Assembly: GCA_036381495.1 (NCBI GenBank)
Contig: DASVCS010000098.1
Coordinates: 1-17,917 of the forward strand
Origin: DASVCS01 sp036381495
Lineage (GTDB): Bacteria > Gemmatimonadota > Gemmatimonadetes > Longimicrobiales > RSA9
Direction: 5' to 3'
Length of the DNA: 17,917 nt
The notes beneath the pieces are model-generated. The model saw only the letters and a list, made by a program, of their open reading frames with translations. It was not told the DNA's origin and did not search any database. Numbering within the stretch: the first letter of the stretch is position 1; each line of letters begins with the position of its first letter. Made by a program: the position numbers and the translations under genes. Positions 1 to 6,716 of the stretch are shown here, in pieces.

Positions 1-256
1 TGCCCACCGCAATGAAGATGATCTCGCTCTCCCGCACCGCCGCACCCACGTCCGTCGTAAAGCGCAGCCGCCCCTCCTCCAGGTTCCGCTTCACCAGCGG
101 CTCGAGCCCCGGCTCGTAGATCGGGATCTCCCCCCGCGACAGCCGCCCGATCTTCTCCCCGTCAATGTCCGCGCAGATCACATCGTTGCCCGTCTCCGCA
201 AGACACGCCCCCACCACCAACCCCACGTACCCCGTCCCGATCACCGCCACATGCAT
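1..256 (-). CDS. ugd: UDP-glucose 6-dehydrogenase, N-terminal part (cut by window edge)
   Basis: Only the first 85 codons are in the window; the gene continues past the left edge. The product begins MHVAVIGTGYVGL, with a Rossmann NAD-binding glycine motif (GTGYVG, residues 7-12), an acidic CADID end of the second strand near residues 28-32, then IYEPGLEPLVKRNLEEGRL and the next strand IIFIAVG. This wording is typical of the TuaD/RkpK-type UDP-glucose 6-dehydrogenase family, which oxidises UDP-Glc to UDP-GlcA with two NAD+ in the cytoplasm. The WbpA/WecC branch (UDP-HexNAc dehydrogenases) usually has a different N-terminus, so I prefer Ugd, although the substrate-binding half is not visible. 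The ATG at 256 is supported by GGAGG four bases upstream (complement of 261-265). It diverges from the Tat-protein gene at 466, so it is probably transcribed separately from the large operon. UDP-GlcA would feed the polysaccharide made by the neighbours. Confidence 0.9.
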   Translation of the reverse strand, partial: MHVAVIGTGYVGLVVGACLAETGNDVICADIDGEKIGRLSRGEIPIYEPGLEPLVKRNLEEGRLRFTTDVGAAVRESEIIFIAVG

Positions 257-417
257 GGAGCCTCCGACGTATCCTGGTTCTGCGCGCTCGGCAACGGGCG
301 AGCGCTCCGGGGCCCGACGTGCTGCAATGTTGGTACCGCTATGGGAATCGACTCCGCTCATGATCAAAATCCCGGCCTCAACTTCGCGGCAGACTTCCGC
401 GCTACGATCGACGCACG

Positions 418-423
418 TATGAT
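418..423 (+). promoter_or_regulatory. Possible -10 element for the Tat-protein gene
   Basis: The 209-bp divergent gap (257-465) contains TATGAT at 418-423, a 5-of-6 match to the sigma70 -10 consensus in otherwise GC-rich DNA. Seventeen bases upstream is TTCCGC (395-400), a poor -35 match. It lies about 40 bp before the ATG at 466. An AAGGA ribosome-binding site at 453-457, eight bases before that ATG, supports the chosen start. I found no better promoter on either strand in this gap. This is suggestive only. Confidence 0.25.
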
Positions 424-465
424 CCAACCTGATGACGGCCAGGACCGGAGGCAAGGATCGAGCGC

Positions 466-2049
466 ATGGAATCGCGCCGCGATTTCGTCAAGGGATTGGT
501 GTCGGCCCCCGTAAGCGCGGCCCTGGGCGCTTTCACCGCCCCTTCCCCTGATGCCGACCCCCGGGATCACCTCCCCGGGCCGGTCCTCTGGGTCGACGCC
601 CACGACTTCGGCGCCGTGGGAGACGGTCGTTCCGATGATGCGCCCGCGATCCAGGCGGCGATCCGGTCGCTCGAGGGCCGCAGAGGCATCGTCGTCCTGC
701 GCCCCGGTCGCTACCGCTGCCTCTCGCCTCTCGACCTGCACCGGGCTCACCTCATGGGGAGCGGAGTACCAGGAAACGCGGGCGGAGGCGGAACAACGCT
801 CGACTTCACCGCCGGTCACGGCATCCTTTCCTCCATCGAGGACAATTTCGCCTTCGAGTTGAGCTTCCTTCGAATCCTGGGAGCCACGCCGAAGCAATCC
901 GGCGGTCAGGTCCTCGTCGACTTCACGGGCCAGAATTACCCGCGAATGCGAGAATGCCGCCTCGCCAACGCCGACATCGGCCTGCGACTCCGGACCGGGC
1001 GCCGCGTCGAATGCCACTACGGCGCGTTCTTCAACGTGCACGTCGACCGTTGCCGTGTCGGCATCTCGATCGAGGGACCCGCGCATTCTCAGAAGTTCTT
1101 CGGCGGCCGTATCTGGGACTGCACGGTCGGCGCCCGCAACGAGGGTGCGAACGACATCGTCTTTTTCGGCACCGAATTCGAATCCGACACTCCGCTCCAC
1201 CACCCACCGAGGCAGGGCCGAGCGTATCCGGTCACCGTCCTCGTCGGCACGCGCCAGGAGAGCGAGCGTGCGCCCGTGATCGAATCCGGTTCCATCACGG
1301 ACGTGGCGTCTTATTGGAGCGGTTACCGGCGCCCTCGCGCGTTCCGCGTACGGGAAGGAAACGTGCTCCCCGAGGGACAGGTCATCACGGTCGGCGTCCC
1401 CGGCGATGCCCGGCCCGTGAAGCAAAACTTCCTGCGGAATCCCGCGCTCGTGCCGTCGGTGGACGAAGCGTCGATCCCCGGCTGGACGTTCAGCGGAGGG
1501 ACCCCGGAATTCCTCATGGGGCCGTTCGGGCGTATCGTCAGGTTTTCCAACATCGAGTCCAATCATCACTATCTGGAGCAGACGGGCATCCGACTCCTGG
1601 CGGGCACTTACCAGGTGGGGTACGGCTTCCAGACCGAGGGTGCGGCGGAATGTCGCATCTACGTGTACGACGGTGACCGCCCACTCCTGGAGGCCGAACG
1701 TATCCCGGCCGACTACGCGGGCGGCATCGTCCGTCGAGGGTTCTCCCTGGAACGGGACAGCGACCAGATTCGCATCCGCCTGTACCGCGCGGGCACGCGT
1801 GCCACGACAATATACTACTACGCGCCGTACATCGTCCCGGCCTACGGCGGAGAACCGTTCCTGCCCGTGAGCGAGGAGAGCCGTCCGAACCGGATCGCCT
1901 ATTCGCCATCGCCTCCCCCCGACGGCGTTTGGGGCGTGGGCGACATCGTGTACAACACGGCGCCGACGCCGGGCGGCTTCGTCGGCTGGGTCTGCGTCGA
2001 GACAGGCCGTCCGGGGGTCTGGAAGGGATTCGGTCGGATCGAGGGCTGA
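466..2049 (+). CDS. Tat-exported tailspike-like pectin-lyase-fold protein
   Basis: A 527-aa protein. Residues 3-9 are SRRDFVK, a near-consensus twin-arginine motif, followed by a small hydrophobic stretch (about 11-25, rich in Ala/Gly/Val), so Tat-dependent export of a folded protein is likely. Residues 43-60 (VDAHDFGAVGDGRSDDAP) are the classic opening of the Pectate_lyase_3/GH28-like right-handed beta-helix family (DFGAxGDGxxDDT). The helix probably spans about 43-300. Residues about 318-460 look like a separate beta-sandwich, possibly carbohydrate binding. The end (about 486-523, with GVWGVGDIVYNTAPTPGG and GWVCVETGRPGVWKGFG) resembles a short terminal module I associate with phage tailspikes and related surface proteins. 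No catalytic residues can be assigned, so lyase, hydrolase or binding role is open. It is the only plus-strand gene, convergent with wzz (25-bp gap) and divergent from ugd. A long minus-strand frame over it lacks any family motif. Confidence 0.85.
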   Translation: MESRRDFVKGLVSAPVSAALGAFTAPSPDADPRDHLPGPVLWVDAHDFGAVGDGRSDDAPAIQAAIRSLEGRRGIVVLRPGRYRCLSPLDLHRAHLMGSGVPGNAGGGGTTLDFTAGHGILSSIEDNFAFELSFLRILGATPKQSGGQVLVDFTGQNYPRMRECRLANADIGLRLRTGRRVECHYGAFFNVHVDRCRVGISIEGPAHSQKFFGGRIWDCTVGARNEGANDIVFFGTEFESDTPLHHPPRQGRAYPVTVLVGTRQESERAPVIESGSITDVASYWSGYRRPRAFRVREGNVLPEGQVITVGVPGDARPVKQNFLRNPALVPSVDEASIPGWTFSGGTPEFLMGPFGRIVRFSNIESNHHYLEQTGIRLLAGTYQVGYGFQTEGAAECRIYVYDGDRPLLEAERIPADYAGGIVRRGFSLERDSDQIRIRLYRAGTRATTIYYYAPYIVPAYGGEPFLPVSEESRPNRIAYSPSPPPDGVWGVGDIVYNTAPTPGGFVGWVCVETGRPGVWKGFGRIEG

Positions 2050-2074
2050 GCTCTCCGGGCCGACCGGACCGCGA

Positions 2075-3283
2075 TCAGACCCGCTCGACTACGTCCTCGC
2101 GTGTCGACGCCTTCCGGGCCGGCGCGCCCGCGGCCGACGCCCTCGACCCACGCCAACCTCGCCACCGGGAGAGCCACCGCCGGGGGTCCAGGTCCCGGAT
2201 CGCCTCCCGCCCCAACTGGCGCAATTCGCCGTACACCTCCGGGTGCATCGTACGCTGACGGTCGATGTGCTCTCCGAAGAAGGCAAGCGCGATGCCGAGC
2301 GTGCCGCCGAGAAACAGCGCCATCGCCACCGCGAGCTTCATATTCCTGCGCGCCGCGCGGATCGAACCCTCGGGGCCGTCCACGAGCGTCAGCACCGGCG
2401 TGTTCCGCACCTCGACGATCCGCGCCTGCTCGAATGCCTTGCTGAGCTGCGTAACGATTTCCTGCCGGAGCGCGACCTGCCGGTCGAGCCTCGCCCACTC
2501 GAATCTGAGGTGTGGTGCCGACTCGACGCCGCGCCGGTTACGTTCGAGGAACTCCTTCAGCTCCGCTTCGGCCTCCGCCAGCTCCCGCCGCGCCTCCTCC
2601 AGCCGGGATTCGACGAACTCCCGTTCGGCTCGGGCTTGGGTCTGCCGGCGCTCGAGGTTGAACTCGTTGACGAGGTCCAGCAGTCGGCGATTGACCTGAA
2701 CCGCCAGGTCGGGAGTAGGTGCCGTCGCCTCGAGAACGACGAGCCCGGACGGCGCTTCGATGGTGACCGCAACGCGCTTCGACAGTTCACCGATCGCGGC
2801 GTTCGCCGCCTCTGCCGGGGTGGCGGCCTCGATGCCGAACCATTCGACCAGCGTCGCCTCGATCGTGTCACCGGGCTGGCCGGGTCGCTCGGCGCGGTAC
2901 ACGGTCGTCACCGCATCCCGGAGTATCTGCCGTGTTTGAAGGAGGGCGGCGTAGAAGCCCAGCGACTGGCCGGGCGTGCTGGTGGGCAGCACCAGGCCGA
3001 GCTGCGCCGCGATCCCGCTCAGCTGTGATACGTCGCGCGCCTCGCCGTTCGGCATGAATCGGGATGTCGCCGTGTATTCGCGTTCCACGAATGCGGCGAC
3101 GAGCGCGACGGTCAGCGCGACCAGCACGACAGGTGTCCCGATGACGATCCGTCGCCGGCGCAGGAGGACATTGGCCAGCGCTACCAGAGATATTTCCACC
3201 ATGTCGCCGGGGACGCGAGGCCTTCCGGTCACGCCGACCGGCGTAGCTCCGCTCGCGTCAACAGAACGAGTGTCCTTGGTCAT
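2075..3283 (-). CDS. wzz: Wzz-type polysaccharide chain-length regulator
   Basis: A 402-aa inner-membrane protein of the Wzz/polysaccharide co-polymerase family, which sets modal chain length of Wzy-made polymers. The layout is typical: a cytoplasmic N-terminus, TM1 at about 46-66 preceded by LLRRRR, the post-TM motif REYTATSRFMP (68-78), a periplasmic domain with a charged predicted coiled coil (about 210-250), then TM2 at about 315-336. After TM2 is a 65-residue basic, Ala/Arg-rich tail with no Walker A or BY-kinase motifs, so this is a stand-alone Wzz rather than a Wzc-type co-polymerase/kinase. ATG 3283 gives a 45-residue cytoplasmic tail. An internal ATG (Met28, at 3202) is a possible alternative start, since the conserved part begins just after it. 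It is the last gene of the minus-strand run, 63 bp after the priming transferase, and its end converges with the Tat-protein gene. Confidence 0.92.
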   Translation of the reverse strand: MTKDTRSVDASGATPVGVTGRPRVPGDMVEISLVALANVLLRRRRIVIGTPVVLVALTVALVAAFVEREYTATSRFMPNGEARDVSQLSGIAAQLGLVLPTSTPGQSLGFYAALLQTRQILRDAVTTVYRAERPGQPGDTIEATLVEWFGIEAATPAEAANAAIGELSKRVAVTIEAPSGLVVLEATAPTPDLAVQVNRRLLDLVNEFNLERRQTQARAEREFVESRLEEARRELAEAEAELKEFLERNRRGVESAPHLRFEWARLDRQVALRQEIVTQLSKAFEQARIVEVRNTPVLTLVDGPEGSIRAARRNMKLAVAMALFLGGTLGIALAFFGEHIDRQRTMHPEVYGELRQLGREAIRDLDPRRWLSRWRGWRGSRASAAGAPARKASTREDVVERV

Positions 3284-3346
3284 GTCGACCCATCCGAAGT
3301 AGGACGAACGGCCCGTCCGTGTTCGGCGCGCCCACGGGGAGCGGGG

Positions 3347-4411
3347 TCACCGACCACCGGGTGCCGTCGTCGCCGCGTCCTCAGACTCGCGCGATCGCGT
3401 CCGCTCGGGAGTCAAGCGCAGGGCGAGCGTTCCGACGGCGCTGACGGCGGCAGTGCTCGCGAGAACAGCCACCGGGAGCCGCGCCGGATTCACGGCAGCA
3501 TCCCACGCGAGCGCGGCGAGTCCTCCATTGACCACCAGGACGAGCCCGGTGACGCGCCGGTGTGTCCACCCGCGCCGAACCAGCCGCTGGTACACGTGCG
3601 AGCGATGGGCTTGCGTGATGCGCTCCCCTGCCACCAAGCGCCGGAAGAGGGTGAATGTGGCATCGACGACGAAGACCATCAATGGGATGAGGAGCGCGAG
3701 CGCGGGAATCCCCGCTTTCGACTCGGCAGTCAGCGCGAGCGCGCCGAACGCGTAGCCCAGGAATCCGCTTCCGACATCGCCCATGAATATCTTCGCAGGA
3801 GGCCAGTTCCAGACGAGGAAGCCGGCTCCGGCCGCGGCCAGGACGAAGGCCAGCCAGCCGAGTCCGGCGGCACCCCGGGCGTGGAGAATGCAGGCCGCCG
3901 CTAGCGCCGCGGTGACGCACTCCCCACCGGCCAGCCCGTCGATCCCATCCATGAAATTGTAGAGGTTGATCATCCAGACGAGGGCGATTCCGGCGAGGAT
4001 TGCGCCGGCGGGGCCGAGGCGTATGACGCCGTCGCCGACATGCATCGCGGAGAAGTCGCCGAGATGGGCGATCGTCCATGCTGCGGCAGCGGCATGGACT
4101 GCCAGCCGGACCCATGCCGGAAGTCCGCGATGGTCATCCCACCAACCGATCGCCGCGACGGCGCCGCCACCGACGCAGAGCCCGAGCGTCGCGCTGCCGT
4201 CGATCTCGCCGAGCGCCCATAATACGGGCAGTGCGACCATCCATGCCGCAGCAATGGCGACACCGCCACCGCGGGGCGTCGGCGTCCGATGCATCCCCCG
4301 GTCCGTCGGGTGATCCATGACGGATCGAGCCAGGGCATAACGCCGAGCCAGGCCGGTCGCCACGACCGAGGTCGTGGCTACTCCAACGAACACGAGTACC
4401 GCCGCGGTCAT
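3347..4411 (-). CDS. wbpL: WbpL/WecA-like polyprenyl-phosphate sugar-1-phosphate transferase (priming enzyme)
   Basis: A 354-aa polytopic membrane protein of the MraY/WecA (glycosyltransferase family 4-type phosphotransferase) superfamily. These enzymes transfer a HexNAc-1-phosphate from a UDP-sugar to undecaprenyl phosphate and so start the repeat unit. Visible motifs in order are HRTPTPRGGG (41-50), the Mg-binding WWDDHRG (90-96), NLYNFMDGIDGLAGGE (149-164), PPAKIFMGDVGSGFLG (204-219) and the C-terminal loop HRSHVYQRL (269-277). The NFMDGIDG, PPAKIFMGD and HRSHVYQ wording is closest to the WbpL branch (FucNAc/QuiNAc/GlcNAc-1-P) rather than MraY. The ATG at 4411 shares an ATGA overlap with the stop of the WbpV-like gene, which fixes the start; an upstream in-frame ATG at 4672 would lie deep inside that gene and encode an Arg-rich non-membrane extension. 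The C-terminal tail from about 333 is charged. The exact sugar is inferred, not shown. Confidence 0.9.
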   Translation of the reverse strand: MTAAVLVFVGVATTSVVATGLARRYALARSVMDHPTDRGMHRTPTPRGGGVAIAAAWMVALPVLWALGEIDGSATLGLCVGGGAVAAIGWWDDHRGLPAWVRLAVHAAAAAWTIAHLGDFSAMHVGDGVIRLGPAGAILAGIALVWMINLYNFMDGIDGLAGGECVTAALAAACILHARGAAGLGWLAFVLAAAGAGFLVWNWPPAKIFMGDVGSGFLGYAFGALALTAESKAGIPALALLIPLMVFVVDATFTLFRRLVAGERITQAHRSHVYQRLVRRGWTHRRVTGLVLVVNGGLAALAWDAAVNPARLPVAVLASTAAVSAVGTLALRLTPERTRSRESEDAATTAPGGR

Positions 4412-5436
4412 GGAGCACCGATGCCGGATGGCGACCGCGTGATCCCCGCGCCGACACGCTCGAGGTACCACTGCGCGGTCCGTTCGAGCCCTTGCATTAC
4501 CGTCATCTCGGGTACGAAGCCTGTCACACGGCGAAGCTTGCTCGAATCGACCGCTAGAGAGCCCGTCAATCGACGGAGCTCGGCCGACGTGAGCGGAAAC
4601 CCGCGCCAGATTCGCGCAGCAGCGTCGCCGACGATGCCCGCCGCCTCGATCAGACGGAGCGGGACCGGCCACAGCCGCGGCGGCTTTCCAAGCACATACC
4701 CGATGGCCCGGATCAGCTCGGGAGTCGAGAGGTCTTCCCCATCGCTCACCAGGAACAACTCGCGCGCCGCGGCCGGTGTACGCAGCACCGAGAGGATGGC
4801 GCCGACCACGTTCCCCACGTACGCCATGCTGCGGCGGTTCTGCACGCGCCCCAGGGGGATCGGAACCCCGCGGTGGACGAGGTGGAACAGACGAACGAGA
4901 TTCCCTTTCATCCCCGGTCCGTACACCAGGGGCAAGCGAAGAATCGTCGCATGTAGACCGGTTCGATCGGCGAAGTCGGTAACCACCCGCTCCGCTTCGA
5001 GTTTGCTGATTCCATACGGATCGGTCGGCATGGCCGGCGCCGCTTCGGTCCAGACCGTATCGCCCCCCTCGCCCATCGCTTTCACGCTGCTCGCGAATAC
5101 GAACCGAGTCACACCGGCAGCCGATGCCTCCGCGAGCAACGTCCGCGTCCCCTCGACGTTGACGCGACGAAACGCGGCCAGCGGATCACTCGCCGCATCG
5201 CGCATCACGTGGACCCGGGCCGCGAGATGGATGACCGCGTCGACGCCGCGCATCGCAGCGCCGATCGCCCGTCGGTCCGAAAGGTCGGCAGCTACGGCGC
5301 GTTCGATTCCGGGGCCCGGCGACGTACCCGGAGGACGGACGAGCCCCCGAACGTGCCAGCCCTCCCCGACCAGTCGGCTACAGAGATGGCGACCGATGAA
5401 GCCGGTGGCACCCGTGACCAGCACCGATCCCAACAT
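4408..5436 (-). CDS. wbpV: WbpV-like NAD-dependent epimerase/dehydratase family sugar reductase
   Basis: A 342-aa extended SDR protein with the NAD(P)-binding GATGFIG (9-15), HLAARVHVM (70-78), FASSVKAMGE (114-123, containing the catalytic Ser region) and the catalytic YGISK (141-145). The SSVK-x-GE and HLAARVHVM wording is that of the WbpV/WreQ branch. Members there reduce UDP-4-keto-6-deoxy-GlcNAc to UDP-QuiNAc, or act as 4-epimerases in FucNAc routes. The partner 4,6-dehydratase (WbpM-like) is not in the window and must lie elsewhere if this is right. Its stop overlaps the ATG of the WbpL-like gene by ATGA, which suits a sugar-nucleotide enzyme coupled to the transferase using its product. 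Two starts are possible: GTG at 5439 (GTGA overlap with the preceding stop) or ATG at 5436 (TGATG, one-base overlap). I chose ATG. The alternative function is a UDP-HexNAc 4-epimerase. Confidence 0.82.
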   Translation of the reverse strand: MLGSVLVTGATGFIGRHLCSRLVGEGWHVRGLVRPPGTSPGPGIERAVAADLSDRRAIGAAMRGVDAVIHLAARVHVMRDAASDPLAAFRRVNVEGTRTLLAEASAAGVTRFVFASSVKAMGEGGDTVWTEAAPAMPTDPYGISKLEAERVVTDFADRTGLHATILRLPLVYGPGMKGNLVRLFHLVHRGVPIPLGRVQNRRSMAYVGNVVGAILSVLRTPAAARELFLVSDGEDLSTPELIRAIGYVLGKPPRLWPVPLRLIEAAGIVGDAAARIWRGFPLTSAELRRLTGSLAVDSSKLRRVTGFVPEMTVMQGLERTAQWYLERVGAGITRSPSGIGAP

Positions 5437-6716
5437 CACGATGCCTCGCGGAATCGCCCGGAGTCCGTGACGGCACGCCGTTGGCCGGCAACCCGGTCGA
5501 GGAGATCGAGGTAGCGTCCGGCGAGCGCATCACGCTCGTGGTGCAGGGTCGCGTACGCCCGGCCGCGTCGGCCCATCTCCCGCCGGTCACCCTCGGGCAT
5601 GGCGGCCAGTTGCTTGAGCCCGGCGGCCAGCGCGACGGGATCGCCCGGCGGTACGACCAGCCCCGCGCCACTCTCCCGCACGACCCGCGCACCCTCTCCG
5701 CCGAGACTCGCGAGGACGGGGCGTTCGCACGCGAGAATCTCGAACAGCTTCGATGGGATGGTCTCCTGCAGCACGGGCACCGGCGCCAACGGCACCAGGC
5801 AAACGTCGCACGCATTGTAGAACGCCCGCGTCTGGTCCTTGGGGATCGGGTCCAGGACCGCGACGGTCGAGACCCCCCGCGCCAGCTCGGCAACCTTCGC
5901 GGCCTCGGGCCCCCCGCCCGCGAGCACGAACCGGAATGGCGCGCCCTCCCGCTCGAGCAGCGCGGCCGCCTCGATCACGGTGGCGAGGCCCTGCCCCGCC
6001 CCGAAGTTCCCCAGGTAACCCACCACGACCTCGCCGCCACGGCGCTGGAGCTCGGGGACCGGCGGCACGGACCGCTCCGCATAATAGAGCCGGGAATCGA
6101 CGCCGTTCGGAATAACGTCGATTCGATCGGCGTCGACCCCCTTCCGCTGGATCATCTCCCGGAACGGTTCCGTCACCGCCACGATATGGGCGGCCCGCCG
6201 GAACAGGTGCCGCTCCAGGGCGAACAACCAGGCCGCGAGCCGCGGGCTCCTGATCACGTTCATCCCGACAAGGTAGTCCGGCCAGAGGTCCCTCACCTCC
6301 AGGACCATGGGGATGCCGCGGACTCGGCTCACCAGCTCGCCTGCGAGATGAACGAAGAACGGCGGCGAGCTCGCGATCAGGACGTCGAGTCCGCCAGCGC
6401 GGGCGAGCCCGTGAAGCGCACCGGTGACCGCGAAGCTTGTGTTGTTGAGCACGGTCCGGACGAAGCCGTGCTTCGGACTCGCATAGAGCCAGGACCGGAG
6501 CACACGGATCCCTTCCCAATCCTCGACGATCGCGAGCTTCCGCCGGTAATCGGGGTGAATCCGCCCGATGGGCCGATTCGGCATCGCCGTGATCACGGTC
6601 ACCTCCGCCCCCGCATCCCGCCACCGGCGCGCCAGTTCCGCGGCGCGCGCCGGCCCCGCGCCGATCTCGGGCGGAAACTGCTGGACCAGGTACCCGATCC
6701 GGAGCCCCCGCCTCAT
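5436..6716 (-). CDS. WbuB-like GT4 family glycosyltransferase
   Basis: A 426-aa GT-B fold glycosyltransferase. The N-terminus, IGYLVQQFPPEIGAGPARA (7-25) and VITAMPNRPIGRIHPDYR (41-58), is characteristic of the WbuB-like branch of GT4, whose best-known member is implicated in L-FucNAc transfer in E. coli O-antigens. The C-terminal half has IPNGVD (202-207), YLGNFGAGQG (234-243) and the nucleotide-sugar-binding E-x7-E as E318 and E326 in QETIPSKLFEILACERPVL. It is probably a retaining enzyme acting on a lipid-linked intermediate at the cytoplasmic face of the inner membrane. The ATG at 6716 overlaps the upstream stop by ATGA, and its own stop overlaps the next gene. Immediate neighbourhood of the WbpV/WbpL pair suggests it may add the second sugar or handle a 6-deoxy-HexNAc, but donor and acceptor cannot be read from sequence. 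Confidence 0.9.
   Translation of the reverse strand: MRRGLRIGYLVQQFPPEIGAGPARAAELARRWRDAGAEVTVITAMPNRPIGRIHPDYRRKLAIVEDWEGIRVLRSWLYASPKHGFVRTVLNNTSFAVTGALHGLARAGGLDVLIASSPPFFVHLAGELVSRVRGIPMVLEVRDLWPDYLVGMNVIRSPRLAAWLFALERHLFRRAAHIVAVTEPFREMIQRKGVDADRIDVIPNGVDSRLYYAERSVPPVPELQRRGGEVVVGYLGNFGAGQGLATVIEAAALLEREGAPFRFVLAGGGPEAAKVAELARGVSTVAVLDPIPKDQTRAFYNACDVCLVPLAPVPVLQETIPSKLFEILACERPVLASLGGEGARVVRESGAGLVVPPGDPVALAAGLKQLAAMPEGDRREMGRRGRAYATLHHERDALAGRYLDLLDRVAGQRRAVTDSGRFREAS

Noticed and set aside
1..256. Assignment of the left-edge dehydrogenase as WbpA (UDP-GlcNAc 6-dehydrogenase)
   Set aside because: It would fit the WbpD/WbpI pathway, but GTGYVGL-VVGACLAE and IYEPGLEPLVKRN are Ugd-type wording rather than WbpA/WecC.
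364..1569. 401-codon minus-strand open frame opposite the Tat-protein gene
   Set aside because: No recognisable motif, Arg/Asp-rich composition of a GC-rich antisense shadow, and the plus frame carries a Tat signal and beta-helix family motifs.
2054..2068. Stem TCCGG-5 nt-CCGGA between the convergent Tat-protein and wzz genes
   Set aside because: Only five base pairs and no T-run on either side, so not a credible intrinsic terminator.
3302..3318. Stem GGACG/CGTCC in the gap before wzz
   Set aside because: Five base pairs with a seven-base loop and no T-run; expected by chance in GC-rich DNA.
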